A stretch of 64,000 nt of DNA from a virus: IMG/VR virus record IMGVR_UViG_3300021335_000009, positions 1-64,000 of that record, one strand, 5' to 3'. The position numbers and the translations under genes were made by a program. The notes under the pieces are model-generated. The model was not told the DNA's origin and searched no databases. It saw only the letters and a program-made list of their open reading frames with translations. Positions 7,223-15,901 of this stretch are shown one piece after another. The first letter of the stretch is position 1. Each line of letters begins with the position of its first letter.

Positions 7223-8265
7223 TAAAGTTAACAAAAGAACAGGAGCTTTTGGTTTTAGACACTTTTCAACAAACTCCAAATATTTTAGAAATCACACAAA
7301 TCGTTTTTAAAGACGAAAAACTTGATGGAAGATCTAAAGAAGGTAAAGCCGTAGCAAAGTTTTTGGCCAAAAATGGGCTAAAAGCGATAACAAGAAAAAA
7401 AGAAAAATTAGAAGACATTATTCTTACAAAAGATCAATTGGCCGAAATTGAAGATCTTAAATTAGAAAATTTTAATACATGTCAAATAGCAAATTCTATT
7501 TTTAAGAAAGATGTCGAAAAACTTTCTAAAGAATGGAGAGCTGTTAACGATATAGTCAATAAAGACAAACAAGAAGAAAGAGATACCTGTAGAGACTCTT
7601 CAGGGAAATATCTTCCACCTCACGCAATATCAAGATTAATAAAAAAAATTAATGATTCTAGCGGGTACGGCCTAGAAGAAAGAAGGCTTTCTCGTAATCA
7701 GAAACTATGCTGTGAAAAGTTAAGAATTAACCTTAGTAATTCTAGATTTGTTGCTATTGTAAATAATTACGAGGATGAAGTCGATAAGGAACTATTTGAA
7801 CAGGAATTTATAAGACTTACTTGGGATAAACCAGATCTTACCGCTGACGAAATAAATCTTTACATGAATGTCTCTAAAGAAATTATCAATCTAGAGTCAA
7901 TAACAAAGAATTTGCAAAAATTAAACGGCATGTTTGAAAGCGCTGAAGATCAAGACGAAATGACCGTTCGTTTGGCCGAAATTATTAAAGCAAAAAGTTC
8001 TGAATATCACCAATGTGAAAGCCGAATAGAAAACCTTACAAAAAAACTTCAAGGAGACAGAGGGGCAAGACTAGCAAACAAGGAAAAGTCAAGCTCTAGT
8101 TTCTTGTCTGTTGTTCAAACATTTCAAGAAGAAGAAGAAAGGCAAAACATGGTAAAAATTGCAGAAGCTCAAAAACAACTAATAAAAGAAGAAGCTTTAC
8201 GTTTAGAGGGAATGTCCGCATGGAAAGCTCGTGTCCTTGGAATAGGTATTGAAGATGTCTTATAG
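7219..8265 (+). CDS. Putative small terminase-like DNA-binding protein
   Basis: 348 residues, overlapping the sigma-like gene by ATGA. The first 110 residues contain two related helical repeats, each starting LTK[ED]Q and followed by a predicted helix-turn-helix (about residues 4-50 and 72-118). The centre and C-terminus are long charged helices, probably coiled coil. Position two genes upstream of the terminase large subunit, duplicated DNA-binding repeats and a coiled-coil body fit a terminase small subunit, but sequence similarity is not evident to me. Confidence 0.4.
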   Translation: MIKLTKEQELLVLDTFQQTPNILEITQIVFKDEKLDGRSKEGKAVAKFLAKNGLKAITRKKEKLEDIILTKDQLAEIEDLKLENFNTCQIANSIFKKDVEKLSKEWRAVNDIVNKDKQEERDTCRDSSGKYLPPHAISRLIKKINDSSGYGLEERRLSRNQKLCCEKLRINLSNSRFVAIVNNYEDEVDKELFEQEFIRLTWDKPDLTADEINLYMNVSKEIINLESITKNLQKLNGMFESAEDQDEMTVRLAEIIKAKSSEYHQCESRIENLTKKLQGDRGARLANKEKSSSSFLSVVQTFQEEEERQNMVKIAEAQKQLIKEEALRLEGMSAWKARVLGIGIEDVL

Positions 8266-9178
8266 GTGCAAGGAGTGCGGAGCTACCTTTGATACTGAAA
8301 AGTCCCTACATAGCCATTTAAAGCTCCATAAAATGTATGTGGGAGATTACTACGTAAAGCATTATCCTAGGTTCAACAAATTAAACGGCAACCCCCTGCC
8401 TTTTAAAAACAAAAACGATTATTTTGAAAATGATTTTGCCGATAGAGACCAACTTGTAGAGTGGTGTAAAATAGCGCCAGACCAAGAAGTAAAAAAATAC
8501 ATTATCGAACTTGCGAAAAGAAGGATAAAACAAAAAAAATATACCCACGCTCCATTTTATTTAGAGCTTTTAAAACGTCAGCTCCCTGACCTTGACATGT
8601 ATAAAAAACATTTCGGAACATACACAAAAGCCTGTGAAGAAATGGGAGGCAAACCTATTTTTTTTAAAGGGATGCCTAAAGAGTTCGATCAAAATGTAGA
8701 TGTTGAAGTTCTTATAGATACAAGAGAACAACAGCCGTTAAAATTTGCGAAGTCTAAAATTTTAAAATTAGATTTTGGGGATTATACTTTAGCAGGAGAT
8801 GATTTTTCTAATACTTTTGTTGATAGAAAAAGCGCTGGAGATTTTTTGTCTACTTTTGGGGCTCAGGCAGATAGATTTAGAAAAGAAATGCAAAGATGTA
8901 TTGATTTAAACAGTTACATGTACATAGTTGTAGAAAAGACAATAGCAGACATAGAAAAAGAAGCTATATTTGCGAAAGGAAAAAGGTCTCCAAAATTAGG
9001 GTGGATTTTTTCAAATTTAATTTCTATTCAGCATGAATTTGCTGGAAACTGTCAATTTGTGTTTACTCAAAGTAGACAACATAGCGAAGAGCTAATCCCA
9101 AAACTTTTATATTTTGGAAAAAAACTTTGGAATGTTGATATTCAATATTTCTTAGATAAACAATTAAAAATAAATTAA
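8255..9178 (+). CDS. C2H2 zinc finger fused to an ERCC4-type nuclease
   Basis: 307 residues from the ATG at 8255; a TTG at 8249 would add two. The N-terminus is a C2H2 finger (YRCKECGATF, then HSHLKLH). The C-terminal half carries the ERCC4/XPF nuclease signature: LIDTREQQPLKF, then LDFGDYTLAG, then FVDRKSAGDFLSTF, supplying the D...GD...DRK metal-binding residues. Such nucleases cut branched or junction DNA. It lies one base before the terminase large subunit, so a role in resolving branched concatemers before packaging is reasonable but inferred. Confidence 0.75.
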   Translation: MSYRCKECGATFDTEKSLHSHLKLHKMYVGDYYVKHYPRFNKLNGNPLPFKNKNDYFENDFADRDQLVEWCKIAPDQEVKKYIIELAKRRIKQKKYTHAPFYLELLKRQLPDLDMYKKHFGTYTKACEEMGGKPIFFKGMPKEFDQNVDVEVLIDTREQQPLKFAKSKILKLDFGDYTLAGDDFSNTFVDRKSAGDFLSTFGAQADRFRKEMQRCIDLNSYMYIVVEKTIADIEKEAIFAKGKRSPKLGWIFSNLISIQHEFAGNCQFVFTQSRQHSEELIPKLLYFGKKLWNVDIQYFLDKQLKIN

Positions 9179-9179
9179 A

Positions 9180-12100
9180 ATGTGTGCTTGGACAAAAGGA
9201 AACCAAAAACCTTTAAAAAAAGAATCTGTCAATGAACAGATTTTAAATCTAGAAGGTTATTTAGAAGATAATCAAGCAAAGGTTTGGCTTTATAAATTTT
9301 TAAAAGAAAATGTAACTTTTTCCACTCAGTTGCTTACTGGTATTGAGCTTTTTCCATTTCAACACATGGCGGTAAAAGCTATGATGGAAAACGATTATTT
9401 TTTGGGGGTTTGGTGTAAATTCCCTGAAGAATATGTCTTGACCACAGAAGGCTATAAAAAAATAAAAGACATAAAAATTGGAGACTATGTTCAATCTAGG
9501 TATTCAACTAATAAAGTTTTAAATAAGTGGACAAATAAAAAAGAAGAAGGTCTAGAAGTTTCTTTTAAAAATGGACTTTCTTTTAAAGCGAAAAAGGGTC
9601 ATAGAATTTTAACTTATAATAAAGATTTGTTAGATTATGAGTTTAAAAAAATCGAAGACCTTGTTGAGGGTGATTTTTTTCCAATAAAGTGCGAAAAGGG
9701 GCATTGGGGAAATAATAACATCTTAAAGCAATACCCGTTTAAAGAAATTAGAAAAACAGTAAATTGCAATTTCCCAAAAGAAAAATTAAAAATTTCTAAC
9801 GAACTGTTTTACACGTTAGGGTATTTTATTGGCGATGGATATTTTAATAAAGAGTCTGGATGTTTTTCTGTAGTTACAAATTCACAAGAAATAGAAGAAA
9901 GGTTATATAAATTTTTCAGATCTTACAGAGATGTAGACCCTTATTTTAGAAAAACAAAAGGATGCAAAGAAATAATTTTAACAAGCAAAAATTTTACTTA
10001 TTGGTTGTCTTCTTTAGGTTTTAACGATAAAAATAAAGCTCAAAACAAAATAATTCCTGATTCGTTATTTTCTTGCAAAAAATCCCAAATAGCGAATTTA
10101 ATTCGGGGTATTTTTGATGCGGATGGCTATTGCTGCGACACAAAAAGAAAAAAAAGAAGCAATCCTCTTGGGTTAAAATCGACTTCGTATGAACTTCTTA
10201 AACAGGTTCATATTTTGCTTCTTAATTTTGGGGTATATTCATCAATAAACAAAGCTGGTGGAAATGCTTTTGATTTAAAGATACAAAAAAAAGATTCTTT
10301 TTTTAATTTTGCAAAAGAAATAGGATTTACATCAAAACACAAAAAACAAAATTTAAATTACTTTTTAAAAAATAATGTTTTTGCAAATCACAATTATTAC
10401 AACATTCCTGGTTTAGAAAAAAAACTTAACAAAAGCCACAATACAAATAGATTTAAAAAGGTATCTTTAGGCAATAAAGATAAATTAAATCGCTTGCGCC
10501 TAGACCAAGAGCAAGAAAATTTTATAAAAGATTTCGAAAAAGAAAAATTTATTTTTACAGAATTTAAAGAATCAAAAAATATTTTTGAAGAGTCTGTTGA
10601 CATAACAGTAGAGAACGAAGAAAATTATGTAGGGAATGGTTTCATTCATCACAATTCTAGAGGAATGAGTAAGTGTAACTGTGGAGAAACAATAGTTCAC
10701 ACAGAAAACGGCAGAAAAAAATTAAAAAACACTTTTGTCGGAGAAAGCATTTTAACAAAAAATGGATACCATAAAATAATCGACAAGTGGGAAGAGGCTC
10801 CTTTTAGTGGATACTCATTACAAGTAGAAACAGAAGACAGATCGTTTTCCATAAGATGCAGAGCTGATCACAAAATTTTTATTAACAAAACTGAATGTAA
10901 GTTTGTTCAAGATTTAAAGGAAAAAGACTTCATTTATATTTATGAAGATTTTGAAAAATGGAATAGCGAAGAGCCTGTAGATTTAGACAAAAAAAATTAT
11001 GTCAAAGCTCAAATAAAATGTATAAAAAATGGGTTTTTTGAAACTGTTGGAATTACGGTAGAAAAAGAACATAATTATATTGGAAATGGATTTATTAATC
11101 ATAATTCCTTTTCTACTGGCATTTTTGCTTTGTTGGATGCAATGATGAACCAAGGCGTTCATATTGGAATCATATCCAAATCGTTTCGCCAATGTATTAC
11201 TCCCGACGCTCTTGTATCAACAAAAAGAGGTTTGATTAAAGCGCGAGATTTAAATGTTGGAGACATGGTTTTCTCAGAAAAAGGCCATAATAAAATTTTA
11301 AACAAATGGACAAATAAGCCAGCTTCCATTTTAAAACTTCAAACAAATCGTGGATACGAAGTCAAAGGCAAAAAGAATCATAAAATTCTATGCTTAGATG
11401 AAGCCAGCCAAACCAAAATATACAAAGATTTGTCGGAAATCAAGAAGGGTGATTATGTAGCGATTCAAATAAAAGACGCTTTTTTCCCAAAAGGTAAAAA
11501 AACTCATCAAGATGGATACTTTTATGGAACCGTTATAGGGGGCGGCTGTGTATCAAAAAATAAATATGGATATGTTTGTATAACAACTAATGATTTAGAA
11601 ACGGTCGATTCTATGAACGATTTCGCCCAAGCTAATGATTTAAATTTACTAAAAAGACAAAAAAACAAAAGTTCAACATTCGAACTAAGAATTAACAACA
11701 AAAAATGGATTAATGACTTTTTTCAAGACTTGGATGATTCTAAAAAAGCTCATGAGAAATTTTTGCCCGAATCTGTTTTAAATGAAAACAGAGAGTTTGT
11801 TGTTGGGTTATTATCGGGCTTGTTTGATACTGATGGATGCGTTAGTAAAGACAGGGTAGAATTAGCCTCACCCTCTTTGAAATTAATAAAACAAATTCAA
11901 ATTCTTTTATTAAAATTTGGAATTATATCCAAAATACAAAAAGAAAAAGCGAAAGGCAGTATTAAAATATGTGGACATAATGCTTTTGGCAGAGAATCTT
12001 ACAAGCTAAGAATCACCTCTTTAGAGATGATTAAAAGGTTTTATAATGAAATCGGATTCAAACTCTCAAGAAAGCAGAAAATACTAAATAGTGCTATTCA

Positions 12101-13907
12101 AAGCGAAGACCGAGAAAACTGCAATATTGTTCCTTGTTCTGGTTTATACTTATCATCAAAATATCGCTTCCCAGAAACACTAGCTAAAAATTTAGGTAAA
12201 AAAAGACTCCTATCTATACTGAATAAATACTCTGAGAAAATATCTTTAGAGGATTCGGAACGATTAAATGAATTGACTTCATTGTATTGGGATAAAGTGG
12301 ATTGCATTTCTCCTTATCAAGACAAAAAAACAATAGATATTGAAGTAGAAAACGAACATTGTTATACAGGCAATGGATTTGTTAATCATAATTCCAAAAT
12401 GATCTTTCGAAAAATTGAAGATATTGCTCAAGATAAAAAAGCAGAATTATTTAGACAATGCATAGGAAAAATAAACAAATCAAATGATGAATGGTCTATG
12501 CAGATTGGTTCAAGCCGCATAACAGCCTTGCCCCTTGGCGATGGAGAAAAACTTCGCGGTTTCCGTTTTCAAAGAATTATTATTGATGAGCTTTTGCTCA
12601 TGCCAGAAAAAGTTTTAAACGAAGTTATTATGCCGTTTCTTGCTGTTGTGGAAAACCCAACAGAGCGTCAAAAAGTCAAAGATATAGAAGACAAAATGAT
12701 TGCGGCTGGAAAAATGAAAGAAGAAGACCGAACAGAATGGCCTTCAAATAAAATGATTGGGCTTTCGTCGGCATCTTACAAGTTTGAGTATCTTTATAAA
12801 ATGTACCAAGCTTATGAAAATATGATTTTTAATCCTGGAGCAAAAAACCAAGGAAGAAGATGTATTATGCAGTTTAGTTATGATTGTGCTCCTAAAGCTC
12901 TGTATGATGAAAACTTAATTAGCCAAGCAAGAGGGACAATGAGCCAATCTCAAATTGATAGAGAATTTAATGCTCAGTTTACAGATGACAGTGCAGGTTA
13001 TTTTAAAATCAGCAAAATGGCAGAATGTACAATTGAAGATGGTGAATCACCAGCAATTGAAGTGGCTGGAGAAGAAGGATCTGAATATATAATGGCTTTT
13101 GACCCTTCTTGGTCTGAGTCTGAAACTTCCGATGATTTTGCTATTCAAATAATTAAGCTTCTTCCAGAAGAAAAGAAAGGGGTTTTGGTTCATAGTTACG
13201 CCCTTCCTGGAACAAATTTAAAAAAGCATATTATATATTTTAAATATATTTTGGATCATTTTAACATTATTATGATTGTAGGAGACTACAACGGAGGCGT
13301 TCAATTTATAAATTCTTGTAATGAAAGTGAAATTTTTAAAAAAGAAAATATAGAAATTGGCATTTTTGAAGCTGAATTAAACAATCCTCATGAATACACG
13401 AAAGATTTAAAAGAAGCCAGAAGAAACTATAACTTATCAAACAATGTAATTTGTCATTTAAGAAAGCCTTTATCAACATGGATTAGAACCTCTAATGAGA
13501 TGCTTCAAACAGCTTTCGATAGAAAAAGAATCTATTTTGCGGCTACAGCAATGGATGATAATTATTCCATTCAAAAGGCAAAAAAAATACCAATTGAGAG
13601 TTTAAAATTTTCAAAATTTAGCGAAGAAAAAAATAAAGGTGCAAAAATGATTGATTTTATAGAGCATCAAAAAGATATGATTGATTTGACAAAAGCTGAA
13701 TGCGCTTTGATTCAAGTCTCTACTTCTACTGGAGGAACTCAAAGTTTTGATTTACCAAGCAATCTAAAAAGGCAAAAAGGTACAGACAGACCAAGAAAAG
13801 ACTCCTACTCAGCTCTAGTGCTTGGAAATTGGGGAATGAATATTTATTATGATATGATGGATATTCCTGAAGAAAGTAATCAAGGATTTACTCCAATGTT
13901 TATTTAA
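9180..13907 (+). CDS. terL: Terminase large subunit interrupted by three inteins
   Basis: 1575 residues before splicing; removing residues 79-492, 499-642 and 672-1071 leaves a 617-residue protein, normal for a large terminase. The spliced P-loop reads SRGMSKS, Walker B is RIIIDE (D1136, E1137), and the nuclease acids include D1308 (MAFDPSW) and D1369 (VGDYNG). The ATPase translocates DNA through the portal and the nuclease cuts concatemers. Inteins 1 and 2 flank six extein residues of the P-loop, so the ATPase cannot work until both are removed. The gene is followed by the portal gene, as is usual. Confidence 0.93.
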   Translation: MCAWTKGNQKPLKKESVNEQILNLEGYLEDNQAKVWLYKFLKENVTFSTQLLTGIELFPFQHMAVKAMMENDYFLGVWCKFPEEYVLTTEGYKKIKDIKIGDYVQSRYSTNKVLNKWTNKKEEGLEVSFKNGLSFKAKKGHRILTYNKDLLDYEFKKIEDLVEGDFFPIKCEKGHWGNNNILKQYPFKEIRKTVNCNFPKEKLKISNELFYTLGYFIGDGYFNKESGCFSVVTNSQEIEERLYKFFRSYRDVDPYFRKTKGCKEIILTSKNFTYWLSSLGFNDKNKAQNKIIPDSLFSCKKSQIANLIRGIFDADGYCCDTKRKKRSNPLGLKSTSYELLKQVHILLLNFGVYSSINKAGGNAFDLKIQKKDSFFNFAKEIGFTSKHKKQNLNYFLKNNVFANHNYYNIPGLEKKLNKSHNTNRFKKVSLGNKDKLNRLRLDQEQENFIKDFEKEKFIFTEFKESKNIFEESVDITVENEENYVGNGFIHHNSRGMSKCNCGETIVHTENGRKKLKNTFVGESILTKNGYHKIIDKWEEAPFSGYSLQVETEDRSFSIRCRADHKIFINKTECKFVQDLKEKDFIYIYEDFEKWNSEEPVDLDKKNYVKAQIKCIKNGFFETVGITVEKEHNYIGNGFINHNSFSTGIFALLDAMMNQGVHIGIISKSFRQCITPDALVSTKRGLIKARDLNVGDMVFSEKGHNKILNKWTNKPASILKLQTNRGYEVKGKKNHKILCLDEASQTKIYKDLSEIKKGDYVAIQIKDAFFPKGKKTHQDGYFYGTVIGGGCVSKNKYGYVCITTNDLETVDSMNDFAQANDLNLLKRQKNKSSTFELRINNKKWINDFFQDLDDSKKAHEKFLPESVLNENREFVVGLLSGLFDTDGCVSKDRVELASPSLKLIKQIQILLLKFGIISKIQKEKAKGSIKICGHNAFGRESYKLRITSLEMIKRFYNEIGFKLSRKQKILNSAIQSEDRENCNIVPCSGLYLSSKYRFPETLAKNLGKKRLLSILNKYSEKISLEDSERLNELTSLYWDKVDCISPYQDKKTIDIEVENEHCYTGNGFVNHNSKMIFRKIEDIAQDKKAELFRQCIGKINKSNDEWSMQIGSSRITALPLGDGEKLRGFRFQRIIIDELLLMPEKVLNEVIMPFLAVVENPTERQKVKDIEDKMIAAGKMKEEDRTEWPSNKMIGLSSASYKFEYLYKMYQAYENMIFNPGAKNQGRRCIMQFSYDCAPKALYDENLISQARGTMSQSQIDREFNAQFTDDSAGYFKISKMAECTIEDGESPAIEVAGEEGSEYIMAFDPSWSESETSDDFAIQIIKLLPEEKKGVLVHSYALPGTNLKKHIIYFKYILDHFNIIMIVGDYNGGVQFINSCNESEIFKKENIEIGIFEAELNNPHEYTKDLKEARRNYNLSNNVICHLRKPLSTWIRTSNEMLQTAFDRKRIYFAATAMDDNYSIQKAKKIPIESLKFSKFSEEKNKGAKMIDFIEHQKDMIDLTKAECALIQVSTSTGGTQSFDLPSNLKRQKGTDRPRKDSYSALVLGNWGMNIYYDMMDIPEESNQGFTPMFI
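9414..10655 (+). other. Intein 1 of terminase with LAGLIDADG endonuclease
   Basis: Residues 79-492 (414 aa). It starts with Cys79 (CKFPEEYVLTTEGYKKI) and ends with VGNGFIHHN before Ser+1. Two LAGLIDADG-like helices are visible: LGYFIGDGYFN and IRGIFDADGY. It is inserted directly before the first P-loop residue. The endonuclease looks intact and probably still homes. Confidence 0.92.
10674..11105 (+). other. Intein 2 of terminase, mini-intein
   Basis: Residues 499-642 (144 aa). It starts with Cys499 (CNCGETIVHTENGRKKL), has a block-B-like RADHKIF, and ends with IGNGFINHN before Ser+1. There is no room for an endonuclease. It splits the P-loop between Lys and Ser (GMSK/S), only six residues after intein 1. 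Confidence 0.9.
11193..12392 (+). other. Intein 3 of terminase with LAGLIDADG endonuclease
   Basis: Residues 672-1071 (400 aa). It starts with Cys672 (CITPDALVSTKRGLIKA) and ends with TGNGFVNHN before Ser+1. LAGLIDADG-like helices are YGTVIGGGCV (degenerate) and LSGLFDTDGCV. The C-terminal splice block resembles those of inteins 1 and 2, suggesting related origins. Confidence 0.92.
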
Positions 13908-13934
13908 AAAAGTTAAGAAAGTTACTTTTAAAAA

Positions 13935-13940
13935 GTGTAA
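13935..13940 (+). promoter_or_regulatory. GTGTAA late-promoter candidate
   Basis: GTGTAA 29 nt before the portal ATG, followed by TATAAT at 13948-13953. It is one of the wider-spaced examples. Confidence 0.45.
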
Positions 13941-13963
13941 TCAACTTTATAATCTTTGCACAA

Positions 13964-15901
13964 ATGTCAAAAAGAAAATACAATAAAAAATCAGACTACT
14001 GGAATAAATTTCCAAAAAACGCTTCACAAAGTCTAGAATCAAACGATGTAGAGCCTATAACAACTGGAGCTCCTTATCATGTATCTGAAGCTTCTTACAG
14101 CAGAAATGGAGCTACAGCGTACTCAAGAACAAGTTCGAGAATTAATAGGTCGTCTGTAACAAACACTTTAAATAAATTTAGTCAAATAAGAGGTGGGCTT
14201 CTTCCTTATGAAATGTCCTCCGATGGAATTAACGTAAGAGATGCTATAGAGCTTTGTCAAAAAGCATACGCAAATGTCCCTATTTTTAGAAACACTGTCG
14301 ATATGATGTCAGAATTCGCTAATGCTGATGTTTATCTCGAAGGAGGAAGCGCGACATCTAGAAGCTTTTTTGAAAAACTTTTTGATAAAATTAAAATTTG
14401 GGATCTAAAAGATCAATACTTTAGAGAGTATTACAGAAGCGGAAATATTTTTTTATACAGGGTTGATGCGAAGTTTAAGTTAGACGACTATAAGAAGTTT
14501 TCAGAAACAATTTCCGAAGGTCCACTCGCTAATAAATTTCCAATAAAATATATTGTTTTAAATCCTTTTGAGATCGTAGCAAAAAGAAGCTCTGTTTTTA
14601 ATACTAAAGATGGGGCTTACGCTAAAATACTTTCTGAGTTTGATATAGAAAGACTTGCAAATCCAAAAAATGAAGATGACAGAGAAATTTTTGAAAGCTT
14701 AGATCCAGAAGTTCAAGAAAAAATAAAAAACAACTCTCATTTCAAAGACGGTTTAATGATAAACCTAAAAAATGAAAAAATTTCGTACAGTTTTTACAAA
14801 AAACAAGATTACGAACCGTTTGCTATTCCTTTTGGTTATCCAGTTCTTGAGGATATTAACGCCAAATTAGAAATGAAAAAAATGGATCAAGCTATTATGA
14901 GAACCGTTGAAAACGTAATTCTTATGATAACTATGGGGGCAGAGCCTGATAAAGGAGGAATCAACCCTCAAAATGTGTCAGCAATGCAAAAGCTTTTTCA
15001 AAATGAGTCTGTTGGAAGAGTTCTTGTTTCTGATTATACAACCAAAGCTGATTTTATTATTCCTGATATTAATAAAGTTGTCGGGCCTGCAAAGTACGAA
15101 GTTATAAACAAAGATATTAAAGAAGGGTTACAAAATATCATTCTTAATGACGATAAATACAATGGAGCTGAAATGAAAGCTCGTGTATTTTTAGACAGGT
15201 TAAAAGAAGCTCGTGAAGCTTTTTTACAAGACTTTTTGCAGCCCGAACTAAAAAGAATTGCTCAAGACTTGGGTTTTAGATCTTGTCCAAAAGCAAAATT
15301 TAAAGACATTGATTTGCGCGATGAGGTCCAATTAATGAGAGTTGCTACTAGACTTATGGAACTTGGCATTCTTACCGCAGAACAAGGAATGGAATTGTTT
15401 CATACTGGTAAATTTCCGCAAGCTGGTGATTTGGGATCTGCTCAAGAAAAGTTTAAAGAGCAAAGAGAAAAAGGTTATTTTAATCCAGTTGTAGGGGGCG
15501 TTCCAATGATTGAAGACAAATCAACTCCTACTCAAAAAAAGAATGGAGACATGCCTGGAAGACCAGAAGGGTCAAAAGACAAATTTTCTAGAGAAAACAT
15601 TCAAGGTACAATTTATGAAGTCGAAGCTTTAAATTCTTTAGCTAAAGAAAAAATGATTGAAAGCCTGTCTTCGGATAAAAAAGAGCTTTCTGAAAGTCAA
15701 GAAAAAATGCTAGCTAAACTTTGTGAGTCGGTAATATGCTCAACAAAAAAAGAAAAATGGACAGAAACTTTAATTTCATGTGTAAATGATTTTAATGTCA
15801 TAGAAACACTTGGAACATTAAATGATATTTTAGAAATTTCTGAAAAACACAAATTAGAAATATACCCTTCTGCTATTTTATACCATTCTAATGAAGCATA
15901 A
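13964..15901 (+). CDS. Portal protein
   Basis: 645 residues. It follows the terminase and precedes the protease/scaffold and capsid genes, the standard head-gene order. The N-terminal 60 residues are low-complexity; the body includes the segments RDAIELCQKAYANVPIFRNT and FREYYRSGNIFLY typical of portal proteins, with a long helical stem and C-terminal region. The dodecameric portal forms the DNA channel at one capsid vertex and anchors the terminase. The last 100 residues are rich in Lys and Glu and may contact scaffold. The next gene overlaps it by 11 nt. Confidence 0.88.
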   Translation: MSKRKYNKKSDYWNKFPKNASQSLESNDVEPITTGAPYHVSEASYSRNGATAYSRTSSRINRSSVTNTLNKFSQIRGGLLPYEMSSDGINVRDAIELCQKAYANVPIFRNTVDMMSEFANADVYLEGGSATSRSFFEKLFDKIKIWDLKDQYFREYYRSGNIFLYRVDAKFKLDDYKKFSETISEGPLANKFPIKYIVLNPFEIVAKRSSVFNTKDGAYAKILSEFDIERLANPKNEDDREIFESLDPEVQEKIKNNSHFKDGLMINLKNEKISYSFYKKQDYEPFAIPFGYPVLEDINAKLEMKKMDQAIMRTVENVILMITMGAEPDKGGINPQNVSAMQKLFQNESVGRVLVSDYTTKADFIIPDINKVVGPAKYEVINKDIKEGLQNIILNDDKYNGAEMKARVFLDRLKEAREAFLQDFLQPELKRIAQDLGFRSCPKAKFKDIDLRDEVQLMRVATRLMELGILTAEQGMELFHTGKFPQAGDLGSAQEKFKEQREKGYFNPVVGGVPMIEDKSTPTQKKNGDMPGRPEGSKDKFSRENIQGTIYEVEALNSLAKEKMIESLSSDKKELSESQEKMLAKLCESVICSTKKEKWTETLISCVNDFNVIETLGTLNDILEISEKHKLEIYPSAILYHSNEA

